Assembly: GCA_018398765.1 (NCBI GenBank)
Contig: JAHBMJ010001326.1
Location: forward strand, 6,965 to 32,293
Source of the DNA: Chromera velia
Lineage: Eukaryota > Sar > Chromeraceae
Reading direction: 5' to 3'
Length of the DNA stretch: 25,329 bases
The position numbers and the translations under genes are program-made. The notes beneath the pieces were generated by a model. It was given only the letters and a program-made list of their open reading frames with translations, had not been told where the DNA came from and did no database searches. Shown here in pieces: positions 1 to 9,932 of this stretch (positions are counted from its first letter, which is position 1; every line of letters begins with the position of its first letter).

Positions 1-14
1 GGGGGGGGGGGGGG
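1..14. repeat. Terminal poly-G run
   Basis: Fourteen G at the extreme 5' end. A twelve-G run closes the other end, so both edges are probably assembly breaks at homopolymers rather than biological ends. Confidence 0.7.
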
Positions 15-2810
15 ATCGTCTGATGGTGGGTGGTGGGAGTGCAGACACGGGGGCTGGTGCAGAGGTGACGCGGCAGCACATCGAGCTCGTCAGACGCGGT
101 CAGGTAGAGCTTGCAAATCAGCTGTATGACGTGCAAGCACGTTTGGATGAGGAGACGGCAGCGAGAGCGGCTGCAGAGAAATATGCGCAGGACGCTGTGT
201 CTGCGTTGCATCACCTGATCGACTCTCAGAGAGACGATCTTCGATCTGAGGTTGGTGCAAAAGCCGCGTTTTTGGAGGCCCAGCTAGGTCTAGACAAGGC
301 GCAGTTGCAGCACAGACAGGAGGACATAACGCAGGAGTGCAGAGGGAGTGGGGGCACATTGAGAGAGCAGTTGACGGCTTTGGAGACTTCTCTGTGTAAA
401 AAAATGGATGCCACAAGGGAGACGCAGGAGGTCGAGATGGCAGGATTGAGAAAATTGACCTTCGACAAGTGCTCTTCCATGTCTGATGAGATCTCCAGAC
501 ACAAGGCCGAGACGAGAACCCAAATCGGGAACTTGAAGGGAAACATCGATACTTTCCATACCCGTCAGGTCAGGAAAAAGATGCTACATCTGTGGGCAAT
601 TGAGAAGGAGAAAACTTAGTTCTATATATCATTTTCATTGAGAAAACAACTTGTGAAGATTCTCTGGTTGGACGCACAAATGTACGCAAATTTGGAACAT
701 ACGAAAAAGAGGCCGGAGAACTGTACAGAGAAAATGAGATGATCTCTTTCAGAACCATGCCGTTTTTTTCTGACCTGCTTGAGAATTTTTCACGTCGCCT
801 CACCAGGTCCAAGTAGATGCTAGAACGTACACATGCGTTGAAACACCCGCAAGCAACTTCAGCAGATCGAACTCTTAATGAATCCTTTAATTCCCTTGTA
901 TGTGTACTTACAGGTTGAGACGACCCAGTCAATGAGGGAGCAGGTGGGAAAGGCCATCGAGGGTCTCCAAGACATCGTCAGGGTGGAGGTGGAGGGGCGC
1001 ATTGGGGCAGAGAGAAGAGCTGCGGAGTCCCTGCGTGAGGGTGTGGGTCTTCTCACCCGGCAGTACGAACTGCTGGAGGCTGACACGAAAAGATCCCTTG
1101 AGGCCCTCCGCATCTCTCTCTTCGAGACCCGCAAAGAGGGGGCCAACAGGGCTGAGAAGGTCTCTTTGTACGTCGACGATGCCGTCAGGAGAGCAGACGA
1201 CGCGTTCACTCGGGTGGCAGATGCGCTTGACTCGAGGTGAGTCAAAGAGAAGGAGCTGGAAAGGCAGTCAGGGGCAGAGAGAATGGGGGGGTGAGGGTGG
1301 GAGGGATTAGCGGATGCGCGGGTGAATGCATAAGATAAAGCACTTAATGAGCGCATGAGTGGAAAGAAAGTTGAGGCACTGACAGGATGAGCTTGTGATT
1401 CAGTGGGCCAGTAACTGAGTGGATCAGTTTTGTCCCTCTCTCCTTTCCTGAAGCTCTCTCTCTCTTCTTCCTTTCCCCTTGCAGGTTTGTGGATCTCGAG
1501 AACAAACAGGCGAGACTGCAGAGACAGCTGGGCAGTGCCTCTCGGGATTTATTCTCCCGACAGGACTCCGCATTCCAGAGAGCAGTAGAGCTGATGAGAG
1601 AGGCTGAGGAGAGATCTCAAGAGGCTCTGACTGCAGAGAAAATTCGCATCGACACCTTGTCATCGTCTCTGGGTGCAAAACTTTCGGAGATCCAGGAGGG
1701 CCTTCATGAGAGAGTTGACGGGTGCGCAGTGATCGATAGAGAGATTCTCCTAAAGTGTTCCGATTTCCTTGAACACACGCAATCAGGAACGGGCGACGCT
1801 GTCTCTGCTCGTCTGCAGACGGCTTCTTCTCGACCCCCCTCCTTTTTTTCTCTTCTTTTCTTTTCTTTTCTTCTTTTTGTACTTAATTTGTAGAAAACTC
1901 CTGTTTTCTTCCTTCTCGCTGATTGAGCCGTGTGCTGTAGTCAGAGCTTCACAAAAAAAATCTTTTAGGAATAATTCTGTTCACCAACAAAATACGTTTT
2001 ATTCAGTTGTAAAACAGTTTCTTTCTTCCATCTCTCTTAATTCTGCCTGCCTGCAGGTTGAATCGTGTGACTGCCTCAGAGCTCCACAGTCTTCGTCGTG
2101 CTCTTCTGGGAGAAGACGACTTAGCGGCAGTGGAGGACGGAGGGTTTGGGGGTCAGGTGTCTCCTCTGTCCATCTCCACTGCCTCCCATAAGCTGCAGCA
2201 GATGCTCAGGTCGCATCAGAGAGCAAAGAAAAGATTGGAAAAGTCAGCCGAGAAGATTGCGGAAGAAGGAGAGGAAGGGGCAGAGAAAGAGGAAGGGGAG
2301 GGGGAAAATCCGAAGGGGGCGGAGGAAAGAGAAGAGCCAGGAGGTGCGACCCTAGATCATGCGGTTTCCGTTTTTGGCCTCGGAGCCCCAGACTCTCCCA
2401 GTTCCTCTACTGCTGGTCAGGAGAAAGTAGAACAAGGAGGGGAAGGGGGAGGTGCACCTTCTGAAGGGAGGCGCCTGACTTCCACTGAGGCTCTGGAGAC
2501 GGTTGGGGCCCCAGGGGTGGAGATGGAGGACGGTCGCCCTGCTCGGCTGTTGGAGAAAAGGAGGGGGTCTACACCCTTAGCGTTGGAACTTCTCAATCTT
2601 CCAGGTCGGTCCGTCGGTGTGTGTCTCTTTTTGTTCGTTTGTTTGGTTGGTTGGTTGGCTGGCGTCGTTTTTGTTTTTTTTAAATGACCTTTTGGGTGTC
2701 CATGTCGATCGAATCACAGGACGGGGTTCTCCTCTAGTCCGAATGTATGGCCTATAGAGCTGTGAAGGCTTTTCTGATAGTGGGGACACATTGACTCCCC
2801 CCTCGAGTGT

Positions 2811-2874
<64 letters not shown>

Positions 2875-5011
2875 ATGTGTGTGATTGTTGATTTTGTTGA
2901 TTGTCTCTACCAGGTTGCAAGGACACGGCCGCCAGGCTTCGCGACATCAGGCGGAGGGAGGAGGAGAGCAAGCGAGCTCAGTTAGAAGGTCCTGTGTCAG
3001 GCAGCAAGACGCTCTCTGACTATGCGGTTCTGAAGCTGGAGGCCAAGGAGGCCCTAGAAGCCCTGAGGGCACGCAACGGACTGGAGGACCCCGCCATGGG
3101 GGAGGTGGACCCTGCAGTTCACTTCCTCGGCAGATATGCGAAGATTGCAGCGTTCATTGAGGTGCAGGTCGGTTATATTGATACACCAGTGTGAATTATT
3201 ATGTCGAATTTCGAAAGATGGGTGTCGGGGTGCCAGCTCGGCCGTATTCAAAGAATCCAGCGTTCTCTGAGCCAGAAGACGAGCATACAATAAAGAGAAG
3301 GGAAGCGATCGACAAGCGGATGCCTCCAGGACTTTTCTTTGTCATGCACTGTATGAAAGCGGTGTGCAGATGTGCATTTTGGAGACTGTTTCAGAGAAGG
3401 CACAAGGCAAGGCGACTGACAGCTAGGGATGCCGCAGGAGAATGGAAGAAGAGATTCGGATGGTTCTACTCCGGAGAAGTAGAGAGAGTGGCAAGCTTCC
3501 ACCTTTTGCTTGAATGTCAAACAGATGGCGTGTGCAAGTCGATCGGTCGATCCGCCGAATGAAAATCTTCTCCCTTCTTTCTCCACTGCGCACTGTCGTG
3601 TCTTTTGCCCTCTGCTTTTTTTCATCAAAACGTTGCGGAGTCGAGTTACTTCAGTTGAATTCAGGGGGGTTGGGCATTGAGATTTGTTGCTTGACGCCAC
3701 GCGATCGTCCTCCTCCTCTTCCTCCTCCTCCTCCTCTCCTTGAATTTTTTCTTTCTCTGTTTGTCCTTCTTGCAGGCGGAAGCTCAGGTACGCGACGCTC
3801 TTGACCAGGCAGCCCGTCACTTTCTTTCTGCGATGGAGAGTGGTGTGGGGGGTCTGCGTTCTGTCGTTAGGGATCTGCTGAGTCGTCTTGACGATGGGAC
3901 TCAGTCCGCATTCCTTCGTGAGTTCAGAGATCGAATTGACGCCAGCGAGAAAGAGGCTGCAAAGAGACGGGCACAGGCCATCGCGGCTCTCGGTGTCGGC
4001 CCCGATGTGACGGACCCATTCGTTCGAGAGGAAGAGGAAGAGGTCGCTGGAGATGTGCAGGAGGGGGATGGGAAGGAGGAAGAAGAAGAGGTTGAAGGGG
4101 ACAAGGGGAAAGGGGAGGAGGGGGAGGGAGAGGCGGCGAAGAAAAGCGATGAGGAGAAGGGAGACGACATGCTTCTCCTGCAATATTTTGATGACAAAGG
4201 GGGGGATGAGGAGGAAGAGCCGCCAAAAGAGAAAGAGAAAGAGGAACAGGAAGATGAACAGAATAAGGAAGAAGGCGAACTGAACCAAGAGGCAAAAGAG
4301 AAACAAGAAGAGAAAGAAAAAGAGCCGGAAACCTTTCTGGGATTTGCACCCGGTCCTCCCGAAAAAAATGAGAAGGAGGAAGAGGGACAGGGAGAAGGAG
4401 AAGAGAACAAAGAAGAGAATGAGGCAGTAGCAGAGGTGGCTGATGCTTTCTTCGGTCCGTCAGCAGAAGAGGAGGGAGAGAGTCCGGCAGACGGCCATGA
4501 CAAGCAGAAAGGAGAGGACGAAAAGAATTCGGGAGAGAATGAAACAAAAGAAGAAAAAGAAGAAGAGGCGAAAGAAAAGGAAGAAGAACTTGAGGCCGCC
4601 TTTTTCGGAGCCTCTCCAGAGCCTTCCCCTGACGAACGGAAAGAAGAAGAAGAAGAAGGGAAAGAAGACGAGAAAGAAAATGAGGAGAATGCGGACAAAA
4701 AGGACTCCAGTCCAGAGGAGGAAGGGAACACCGGCAAAGAAGAGACTGAGGATACCCCAGGTGAAGATGAAGTAGCACAGGCCGACGCTGCCGCTGCTGG
4801 TGAGGGGGGGGATGCAGGAGCCTCCCCTGATGGTGTTGCCCCCACGGCGTTTGGTCTGGGAGGCCCCGACCCTGGGGGGGAGGGGGAGGTTGGGGGAGGG
4901 GGGGAGGAAGGGGGGGCGGAAGAGAAGAAGCCCTCCGACGGGGACGGAGAAGGAGAAGGGGCAGGGTCAGATGAGACTCCTGCCACTGGAGGGGGAGAGG
5001 GAAATGAGTAG
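1..5011 (+). CDS. Long coiled-coil protein with acidic Glu/Lys-rich tail (5' partial, 6 exons)
   Basis: Exons 1-568, 914-1236, 1485-1721, 2057-2604, 2914-3167 and 3776-5011 join in phase across five GT-AG introns and end at TAG 5009-5011. The frame is open back to base 1, so the true start may lie outside; the first ATG in view is at 23 (1047 residues from there). Residues 1 to about 440 and about 550-720 are heptad-rich, with many E/R/L/A and no membrane segment, as in filament or basal-body coiled-coil proteins. The exon 2-3 part (residues about 183-370) has regularly spaced Glu/Arg that recalls SF-assemblin, but this is only a resemblance. The tail (about residue 717 on) is almost pure E/K/G with a recurring Phe-Gly-Pro motif (VFGLGAPDSP, AFFGASPEPSP, AFGLGGPDPG). 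A cytoskeletal role is inference. The family is not recognised with certainty; the exon structure is well supported. Confidence 0.8.
1835..1880 (+). repeat. Intronic pyrimidine tract (T/C, CTTT-like)
   Basis: An almost pure T/C run inside intron 3 (1722-2056) of the coiled-coil gene, on the sense strand. It belongs to a recurrent class of intronic sense-strand pyrimidine tracts in this window. Confidence 0.75.
2811..2876 (+). repeat. Compound microsatellite (CT)n(GT)n
   Basis: A CT dinucleotide run passes directly into a GT run inside intron 4 (2605-2913) of the coiled-coil gene, about 40 nt before the acceptor at 2913. It extends the polypyrimidine context of the 3' splice site. Confidence 0.9.
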
Positions 5012-6308
5012 TCATGCAGACAAGAGCGGCGCTTTGAGATCGATTGATCAATAAATTTCTGGCACATATAATTGCATGCCAGTGTGCAGCAAACACTACT
5101 TCAGCTACATAGCAAATATATACAATATATACTACCATAGATATACTAATTAAGGTTGTACACCTTCACATACAAAAGTTTGTAAAACATATCTCATTTT
5201 CTGTCAAAAAGGTCAAGTTCCCAGCTTTTGTTGTGAATCCTCTGATTCGGATGGCAGACTCGGCTAGAGACTTGGAGTGTTGATTAATTTACTTGAATTT
5301 GTAGCTAGATTTGTAGCCGTATCATTTCATTTTCGATGCGTTTCAATCATAACAATTTCTAGAACAATTTCTATTAATAAGCTAGCTAATAATTAAGTTG
5401 CCTTTTACCATATAATTTAAAAATAATAATATTGAAAATAATAAATTAGAATTAAGTACTAAGATATGATAAGATTTAAATAAAATTATGTAACAATTTA
5501 ATTTGTGTTATGTACTGTAGCTAGTGTGCCGTAAGGTGCATATGCACACACATCTAGGCGCGCATACGTGCCCTCTAGCCCCACCCACGTGATCGATGGC
5601 TTGCACTAGGGCTTGCATGGGGAGCCTACAGCCTGAGTCTAAAACAAATATTTAGAAATTAACAAATTGAGGGGCATTCTGAGGCTAGAAATCTAGCTAT
5701 AAAAATAAGGTGCAAGTAAGCGTAGGAGTAAGCATGAAAGTCAATGAAACTAAACATGAAAGTATGATGAAACGTCGCTAAAACCAGCGGTTAACGCACG
5801 TTCTTTTATTTAAAGAAATTAAATTCAATGCAAGCTTTCGGACGTCATGTGATCGAATACCTTCGATAATCCAAGTTCCGTTCAGTTCCGTGAAGATCCA
5901 TACGGCAACCCCAAGTAAATAACCTGCAGACAGGTCTAGAGACATGTCTATAGCCAGTGGCAGTTATTGCGCTTTAAAACAGAGCGATGGACGCCTCCGA
6001 GTCTGCTCAACTGCGCATCCGAGTAAGTTCAATGAGTGTATGCGTACAAGATCACTCACCCACCCAATGGCGTTCTACACCCACACCCCTTCTGACAGGG
6101 CCCGCTGCATGGGGCTTCCTCTTCTGCATTTCTAATAAATGGATGGTAGACGCCCTCTAGGGCCATTGAAGGAAAACTCTGAACCTACTCCATGATTCCT
6201 CCAATCTCCCTGAAACACTTCCTGGAGTCACGCCCGACAGGAGACTGGAACGCTTTTCCGCCCTGCCGGTGCCCCGCGTCCCATCTGGGCCCTCTGAAGT
6301 GATTCGGT
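5012..6308. other. AT-rich intergenic gap between convergent genes
   Basis: No gene was seen here. The stretch separates the 3' ends of the coiled-coil gene and the NADAR gene. AATAAA at 5050-5055, 39 nt after the stop, could serve as a polyadenylation signal. About 5090-5520 is strongly AT-rich (TAAT, AATTAA runs), and 5520-5640 is an island of higher GC. The 63-codon frame at 5944-6135 has no recognisable features and is probably chance. Confidence 0.6.
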
Positions 6309-8697
6309 TCATGCCTGCTGGGCCCCCCCAGGCTGTTCCGCTCCCCCCCCTCCTGCCTGCTGGCTCAACAGCACCGCTCTTGCCTCCATGATGGCAAACC
6401 CAAGAAGGTTCGGCCCCCTCCACTTGTTCACATTCGTCACCTCATCCTTCTGGAAGTGGAGTCCGACACCCCAAATCGTGTCGAAGGGACTCCCCTCAAT
6501 TGCGAACTCTCCTGTATCCATGCAGAGACACCCAAGGTCACATTGAACGGCCGGGGAGAAGAAAAAAAAAGCACAAAAACAACAAACAGGACGACCTGTT
6601 CACTCCTCACATGACTCTCAAAAACAACTACAAATACACATGACTCGCAAATATCGAATAGACGAAAGGGCATTGAAGGAAAGACGGGGAGCAACCACAC
6701 ATCTATTTTCTGCCTGCTGTCTTGATCGCTGACCCTTCTCAATTAAATACTGCCGAAATTCCGGGACATGAGCTGCCTTGAGGAGAAGGCCATGAACCAT
6801 CCAGTTGTATCTGCAGTAGACATAAATGCACACTTCTACATTTCACATGCATAGAGGTACCAGAAGAAGCAGCTCGTCCAGATGCAAAGCACGCAGAAAC
6901 TGACGCACGCAAAAATTGCGAGAGCAGAAACGAGCTCGCACGCAAACGCCTAAACTTCTCTATGGAAGATTGTAGAGCAGAGGGGAAAAGAGGGAGGGAG
7001 GGTTTGCGGTCGATGCGCAACACACGCCGGACTCTGGGCATGCTTCGGTTGGGTTCAGTTTCTTTCACGGTGGAAGGGATGCAGGACAGACATAAGCAAG
7101 AGAGCAAACCAGGAAGGAACACAGCCAAGGGAGCAATCGCTTCGGCGCACCTCTGTGCAGCCCAAACCTCGTCGTCGTAATTTCGGACCTGCACTTTCAA
7201 GAAGCACCGAAGAAGGAAGCAAAAATCAACAGCACACGACAGGAGCAACAAGGGCTGACTTCTTCATCAGAGGTTCGCCAACAATTCCGGGTGGACATAA
7301 GGAAAAGATCAGTGGAGGAAGAGAGTGAGTAAAAACCAAAGCTCCATCATTCCCCCTATTGTTTGCCTGCATGGAAACACCGACCGATCCCATGCAGACC
7401 TCTTGGTTCGTTATTTGGAAGGACAAGCGGCCGGTAGAAAGACTGATCGAGCGAAAACAAATGGTCGACGGAAAGTCATGCAGAGAAGTACACAGACGGA
7501 CAGTCGCTTTGGCAGACCAACCAAAAGACAGGCAGGCAGACAAACAGACAGACCGACCAAAAGACAGGCAGACAGACAAACAGACAGACCGAACAAAAGA
7601 CAGGCAGACAGACAAACAGACAGACCGACCAAAAGACAGGCAGACAGACAAACAGACAGACCGAACAAAAGACAGGCAGACAGACGACCAAAGAAAGAAA
7701 AAAAGGAAGGAAAGAAAGAAAGAAAAAAACAAAAGAAGGAAGGAATGAAGGAAAAAAGGAAGGAGAGAAGCACAGAAAGACCGACCTTTCGTCCCATTGC
7801 CTTGCACTCTTTTGGCTTTGAAGCCACGAGGATTTCAGCCGCCATTTCTTGGTCGAAGAGAAGGGCCTTTCCCCACCTGTACAGAAAAAAGGAATCAAAC
7901 AAGTGCCCGCCGAAGACACTAAGAAAGCTAACTCAAAAACAAACACTAGGGAGATGGGGGAGTTGAAAGACGGCTTCTTCTAGTCTTTTCTGCTTCTTTG
8001 ACCTCAGAGAGATTCGGCCTGCAGCGCTACCACAGATGGAAGCTGAACACACCCACCCACAGAAACGTTTGACGGCTCCAAACATACAGTCAGGAGGATC
8101 GCCGCGGCGACGTTCTCACACATGCTCGTCCTCTAGCTGACACGCACACAAACACACAACGATTTTCGAAGTTGTGCTTGTGCAAGAGTACAGCAAAAAG
8201 TGCGCGTGTACAAATTTGGACGCAGACAAAGATAGACAGGCTTACAGACATAAGAAATTTCTCCAAGAAGGGGAAGTCGATTCTTTGCGGCTGTGTCTCT
8301 GGGTTTCCGTCGGGCTCCACCTCCACTGCGAAGGGGAACTCGGCGTTGAAGTTGCTGAACACCTCCTTCTCCGTCCTGCGTGAAGGAAGGGAGTCCGGGT
8401 GCGTGGGTTAGCATCGTAAACATGAAGAAACATACACACACGTATCCGTATGTAAATGCAGACAAAATTACACACACACACACATACACACATATATATA
8501 CACACACACAGAGGGTGTTGAGGGCGGGTGGGGGGGGAGAAAAAGAGGGAGAGAGAAGAAAAGACCCACCAGAATGATTCCGCCTTATCTTTGTCGAATG
8601 TCTTCCTCAGTTCGTGTGAGTCCCGCACATACTCCAGAAGCTTTGGCGGGTTCGCGATGAGCTGGTAGAATTGCTCGGGGAATCGCCCTGCAGACAT
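6309..8697 (-). CDS. NADAR/YbiA-like (DUF1768) domain protein, 6 exons
   Basis: Exons in transcript order are 8697-8570, 8375-8250, 7876-7786, 7188-7151, 6810-6734 and 6511-6309, giving 220 aa from ATG at 8697 to TGA. Junction phases all fit and the joins rebuild a NADAR fold. Visible are FSNF (residues 49-52), a Phe-Leu-Glu-Lys block with Glu81 followed by WGKALLF (86-92), a GRK turn (113-115), W124 and R128 in the W-x3-R pattern, EGSPFDTIWGVGL (159-171), and WRGPNLLG (184-191) then R198. These match the YbiA family blocks of an SNF motif, Glu/Lys helix, E-x4-D-x2-WG-x-G and W-x-G-x-N-x-LG. The family hydrolyses N-glycosidic bonds in ADP-ribose derivatives, and some members act on riboflavin-pathway intermediates. 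The substrate here is unknown. No signal peptide is seen, so it is probably cytosolic. The 5'-nucleotidase gene lies head to head. Confidence 0.85.
7521..7688. repeat. 36-bp minisatellite, about 4.6 copies
   Basis: Tandem units start at 7521, 7557, 7593, 7629 and 7665. Each contains caaaagacaggcagacagac followed by aaacagacagaccga. The copies alternate between gacc and gaac before the caaaagac block, giving a 72-bp higher-order unit. It lies in intron 3 (7785-7189) of the NADAR gene; frames read through it on either strand are artefacts. Confidence 0.9.
7690..7768 (-). repeat. Purine tract GAAA/GGAA (CTTT on the sense strand)
   Basis: An imperfect GAAAG/GGAAG run on the plus strand. It reads as a polypyrimidine run in the NADAR transcript, near the start of intron 3. 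Confidence 0.8.
8430..8512. repeat. CA/TA microsatellite cluster
   Basis: Interrupted (CA)n with a short ATATATATA core, within intron 1 (8569-8376) of the NADAR gene. Confidence 0.8.
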
Positions 8698-9387
8698 TTT
8701 TTAAATTTCAAATACTTAAATCAATATATGTATATGTACTTATCTGTGCGACAGTCATGGCATGGAAGAAATAAGCGTGTAGAGTGGGAAATGTAAAGCT
8801 TCTTGTGTGAGACCTGGAAGGAGACCGATGTACACAGACAGGGAGTGCAGAGAGAGCTGCATATCTGTTTTTCAGTTCGTTGAATCACATATGATGCCTA
8901 TACAAATGGATGGTCAGAGAGAAGGAGAACAACAAAGGGCGGACAGGGAAGATGACCAAATGTCAAGATACACGTACACAAAAAAGTTGGCATAGGAGCC
9001 TCGTCATGCCCGGGGCTTCCGTGTATGCTTTCATATGTTTCCCCCTCTCCCCCAAAGATTACATAAAAATACGGCTCACCTTTGTACCTCTGAATCCTTT
9101 GAGGAGTCATAATTGCAACACGTGGAGCAGCCTGCATCTTGAAAAATCTGATTTGATCCGTTATGTGCGCGTCTATCTATGAGCCTGCTTGCGGAAATTT
9201 CCCACCAACTTCTCCAACTGCGCTTCGCAAGTCTGTCTTCTTGTAAAGAGATTCAACCGGTGTCTCACTGTTGTAAGTGTGTCTCCGACATTGTGTTGAA
9301 GAGACGCCACGTCCACTCCGCAACAGAGCAACCAAAGAGATATGAAAAGTTTGTAGATGAAAATGGAAACTGAGAAACTGAAACTGA

Positions 9388-9419
9388 TTCGAGAGGAAGA
9401 TCCTTCGAGAGGAAGATCC
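9388..9419. repeat. 16-bp perfect tandem duplication
   Basis: The unit ttcgagaggaagatcc occurs at 9388-9403 and again at 9404-9419 with no mismatch, in the divergent promoter region. Confidence 0.9.
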
Positions 9420-9664
9420 TAATGCAAATATATATGTGTTTGCGTACGTGGTAATGCATGTGGTTTGGTTTCAACTTTCAAGCTGTGAACCGCGCACGCA
9501 TGCACGAGTTAGCCGATTAAATTACATGCAAGGTTGTGCCGCGCGATCTCCAAAATCGGCTTGCGCGCACTCCTCAAGACCGCGCGCATGCAGCGCATGG
9601 CCCCGCATGACGCACGCACAAAGTCTGAGTTGTGGCCCGGACAATTGAAGCGACAGTCTGACAG

Positions 9665-9744
9665 TAGGGTTTAGGTCGCATTGGGTGCACGTGGAGACAT
9701 CAAACTTCGATCGATCATGCTTACTGTTGGTTCTTGAACCCTAA
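9665..9744. promoter_or_regulatory. Inverted pair of telobox-like motifs
   Basis: TAGGGTTTAG at 9665-9674 and AACCCTAA at 9737-9744 are opposite-strand copies of the plant-type telomere repeat core, about 60 bp apart and 190-270 bp before the nucleotidase start. Teloboxes act as promoter elements in plants; a role here is inference. Confidence 0.35.
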
Positions 9745-9932
9745 CAGCTCAACCTGGCACATGAGCGACACAATCTCTTTTGTGGTCAAGCAGAGTGGTC
9801 ACACAGTTTGGTCACAACAAAGAAATGCAACAGGTTCCCCGTATCCGTGTGAAGCCGCCTCCCGGCTCGGTACAGGCACGAAAGGAGAGAGCAGAACGAA
9901 TAAAGAGACAGACAAACCAGGGAATATTTAAG

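Larger units (their letters stand above)
8698..9932. promoter_or_regulatory. Divergent intergenic region between NADAR and 5'-nucleotidase genes
   Basis: About 1.2 kb between two oppositely directed start codons, so it must hold both promoters or one shared promoter. Visible features are a 16-bp tandem duplication at 9388-9419, a GC-rich stretch with several gcgc/cgcg steps at 9536-9620, and two telobox-like motifs near the nucleotidase. No TATA assignment is made. An upstream in-frame ATG at 9825 would extend the nucleotidase by 36 residues. Confidence 0.55.

Noticed and set aside
3191-3562. 123-codon plus-strand frame inside intron 5 of the coiled-coil gene
   Set aside because: It lies wholly within an intron bounded by good GT and AG sites. 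It shows no recognised motif and does not share a phase with either flanking exon.
3248-5138. Long minus-strand open frames of 352, 388 and 404 codons
   Set aside because: They are antisense shadows of the Glu/Lys-rich exon 6 (Ser/Phe/Pro/Leu-only translations). The plus strand has phase-consistent exons with coding-like content.
7521-7688. Regular 36-bp repeats as a CRISPR array
   Set aside because: The units are directly adjacent without unique spacers, and the host is a eukaryote. It is a minisatellite.
7325-7966. Plus- and minus-strand frames of 130-213 codons through the repeat region
   Set aside because: The translations are repeats of RQTDR or SVCLSV type from a minisatellite inside an intron.
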